Source: Desulfobacterales bacterium HSG16
GTDB taxonomy: Bacteria; Desulfobacterota; Desulfobacteria; Desulfobacterales; HSG16
Assembly: GCA_030377965.1 (NCBI GenBank)
Contig: JAUCGE010000027.1
Coordinates: 1 to 33,275 of the forward strand
Direction of reading: 5' to 3'
DNA: 33,275 nt
Shown: positions 33,228 to 33,275 of the stretch, one piece after another
How positions within the stretch are numbered: position 1 is the stretch's first letter
How the letters are laid out: every line of letters starts with the position of its first letter
Made by a program: the position numbers and the translations under genes
Notes under the pieces: generated by a model
The model's input: the letters and a program-made list of their open reading frames with translations, nothing else
What the model was told of the DNA's origin: nothing
The model's database searches: none

Positions 33228-33253
33228 AATATTCCATCAAAAGATGGAATGTT
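33228..33253. promoter_or_regulatory. Candidate operator for the TetR regulator
   Basis: A 26-bp near-perfect palindrome: ATTCCATC at 33231-33238 and GATGGAAT at 33243-33250 are exact complements around AAAA, extending to 11-base arms with one mismatch. It is 36 bases upstream of the regulator's start codon, where a repressor would block the operon promoter. A partial extra half-site (ATATTCCA) lies at about 33216. The window ends 22 bases further on, so the promoter itself is not fully visible. Confidence 0.6.
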
Positions 33254-33275
33254 TTGATTAAACCACCATCATTCG

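Overview
The window looks like a chromosome segment from an anaerobic deltaproteobacterium (Desulfobacterota). Desulfobacterales of the Desulfonema/Desulfococcus kind are the best guess. This is inferred from gene content: isoleucine synthesis through citramalate synthase, peroxisome-style beta-oxidation fusion proteins, a secreted caspase/formylglycine-enzyme-like protein, Uma2-type nucleases and many short intergenic palindromic repeats. No rRNA, tRNA or CRISPR array was seen.

Left part (1-3110): accessory DNA. It holds the stump of a nucleotidyltransferase gene with its small intact partner, a Uma2-family nuclease with a coiled-coil tail, a divergent PD-(D/E)XK-like protein with 9-residue tandem repeats, and a large palindromic intergenic repeat.

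Branched-chain amino acid operon (3113-11794, minus strand): transcription order is leader peptide, ilvD, ilvB, ilvN, ilvC, cimA, leuA. It covers the shared valine/isoleucine steps, the citramalate entry to isoleucine and the first step to leucine. In front of ilvD is what reads as a complete translational attenuator: a 28-codon Ile/Leu/Val-rich leader, three mutually exclusive RNA pairings and a terminator with a U9 tract. I regard this as the best-supported regulatory find in the window.

Middle part (11990-22260): a secreted caspase-PEGA-FGE-like protein (12167-14041) whose C-terminus resembles the variable region of diversity-generating retroelement targets; a two-gene restriction-modification system (14583-17040); a membrane-anchored beta-carbonic anhydrase with a cysteine-periodic repeat linker; and convergent trkH and trkA potassium-uptake genes. 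Inverted repeats of three or four families lie between these genes.

Right part (22290-33253, minus strand): a catabolic operon led by a TetR regulator with a palindromic candidate operator just upstream. It encodes a MaoC hydratase-SDR fusion, a four-domain HMG-CoA-synthase-like/DUF35/SDR/SCP2 fusion, an SCPx-type thiolase and three acyl-CoA dehydrogenases. Together these supply every step of a peroxisome-like (D-specific, MFE-2 type) beta-oxidation spiral, probably for a branched, cyclic or otherwise unusual acyl-CoA; the substrate cannot be read from the sequence. The two fusions carry closely similar SDR domains, and together they contain the three domains of eukaryotic MFE-2 in rearranged order.
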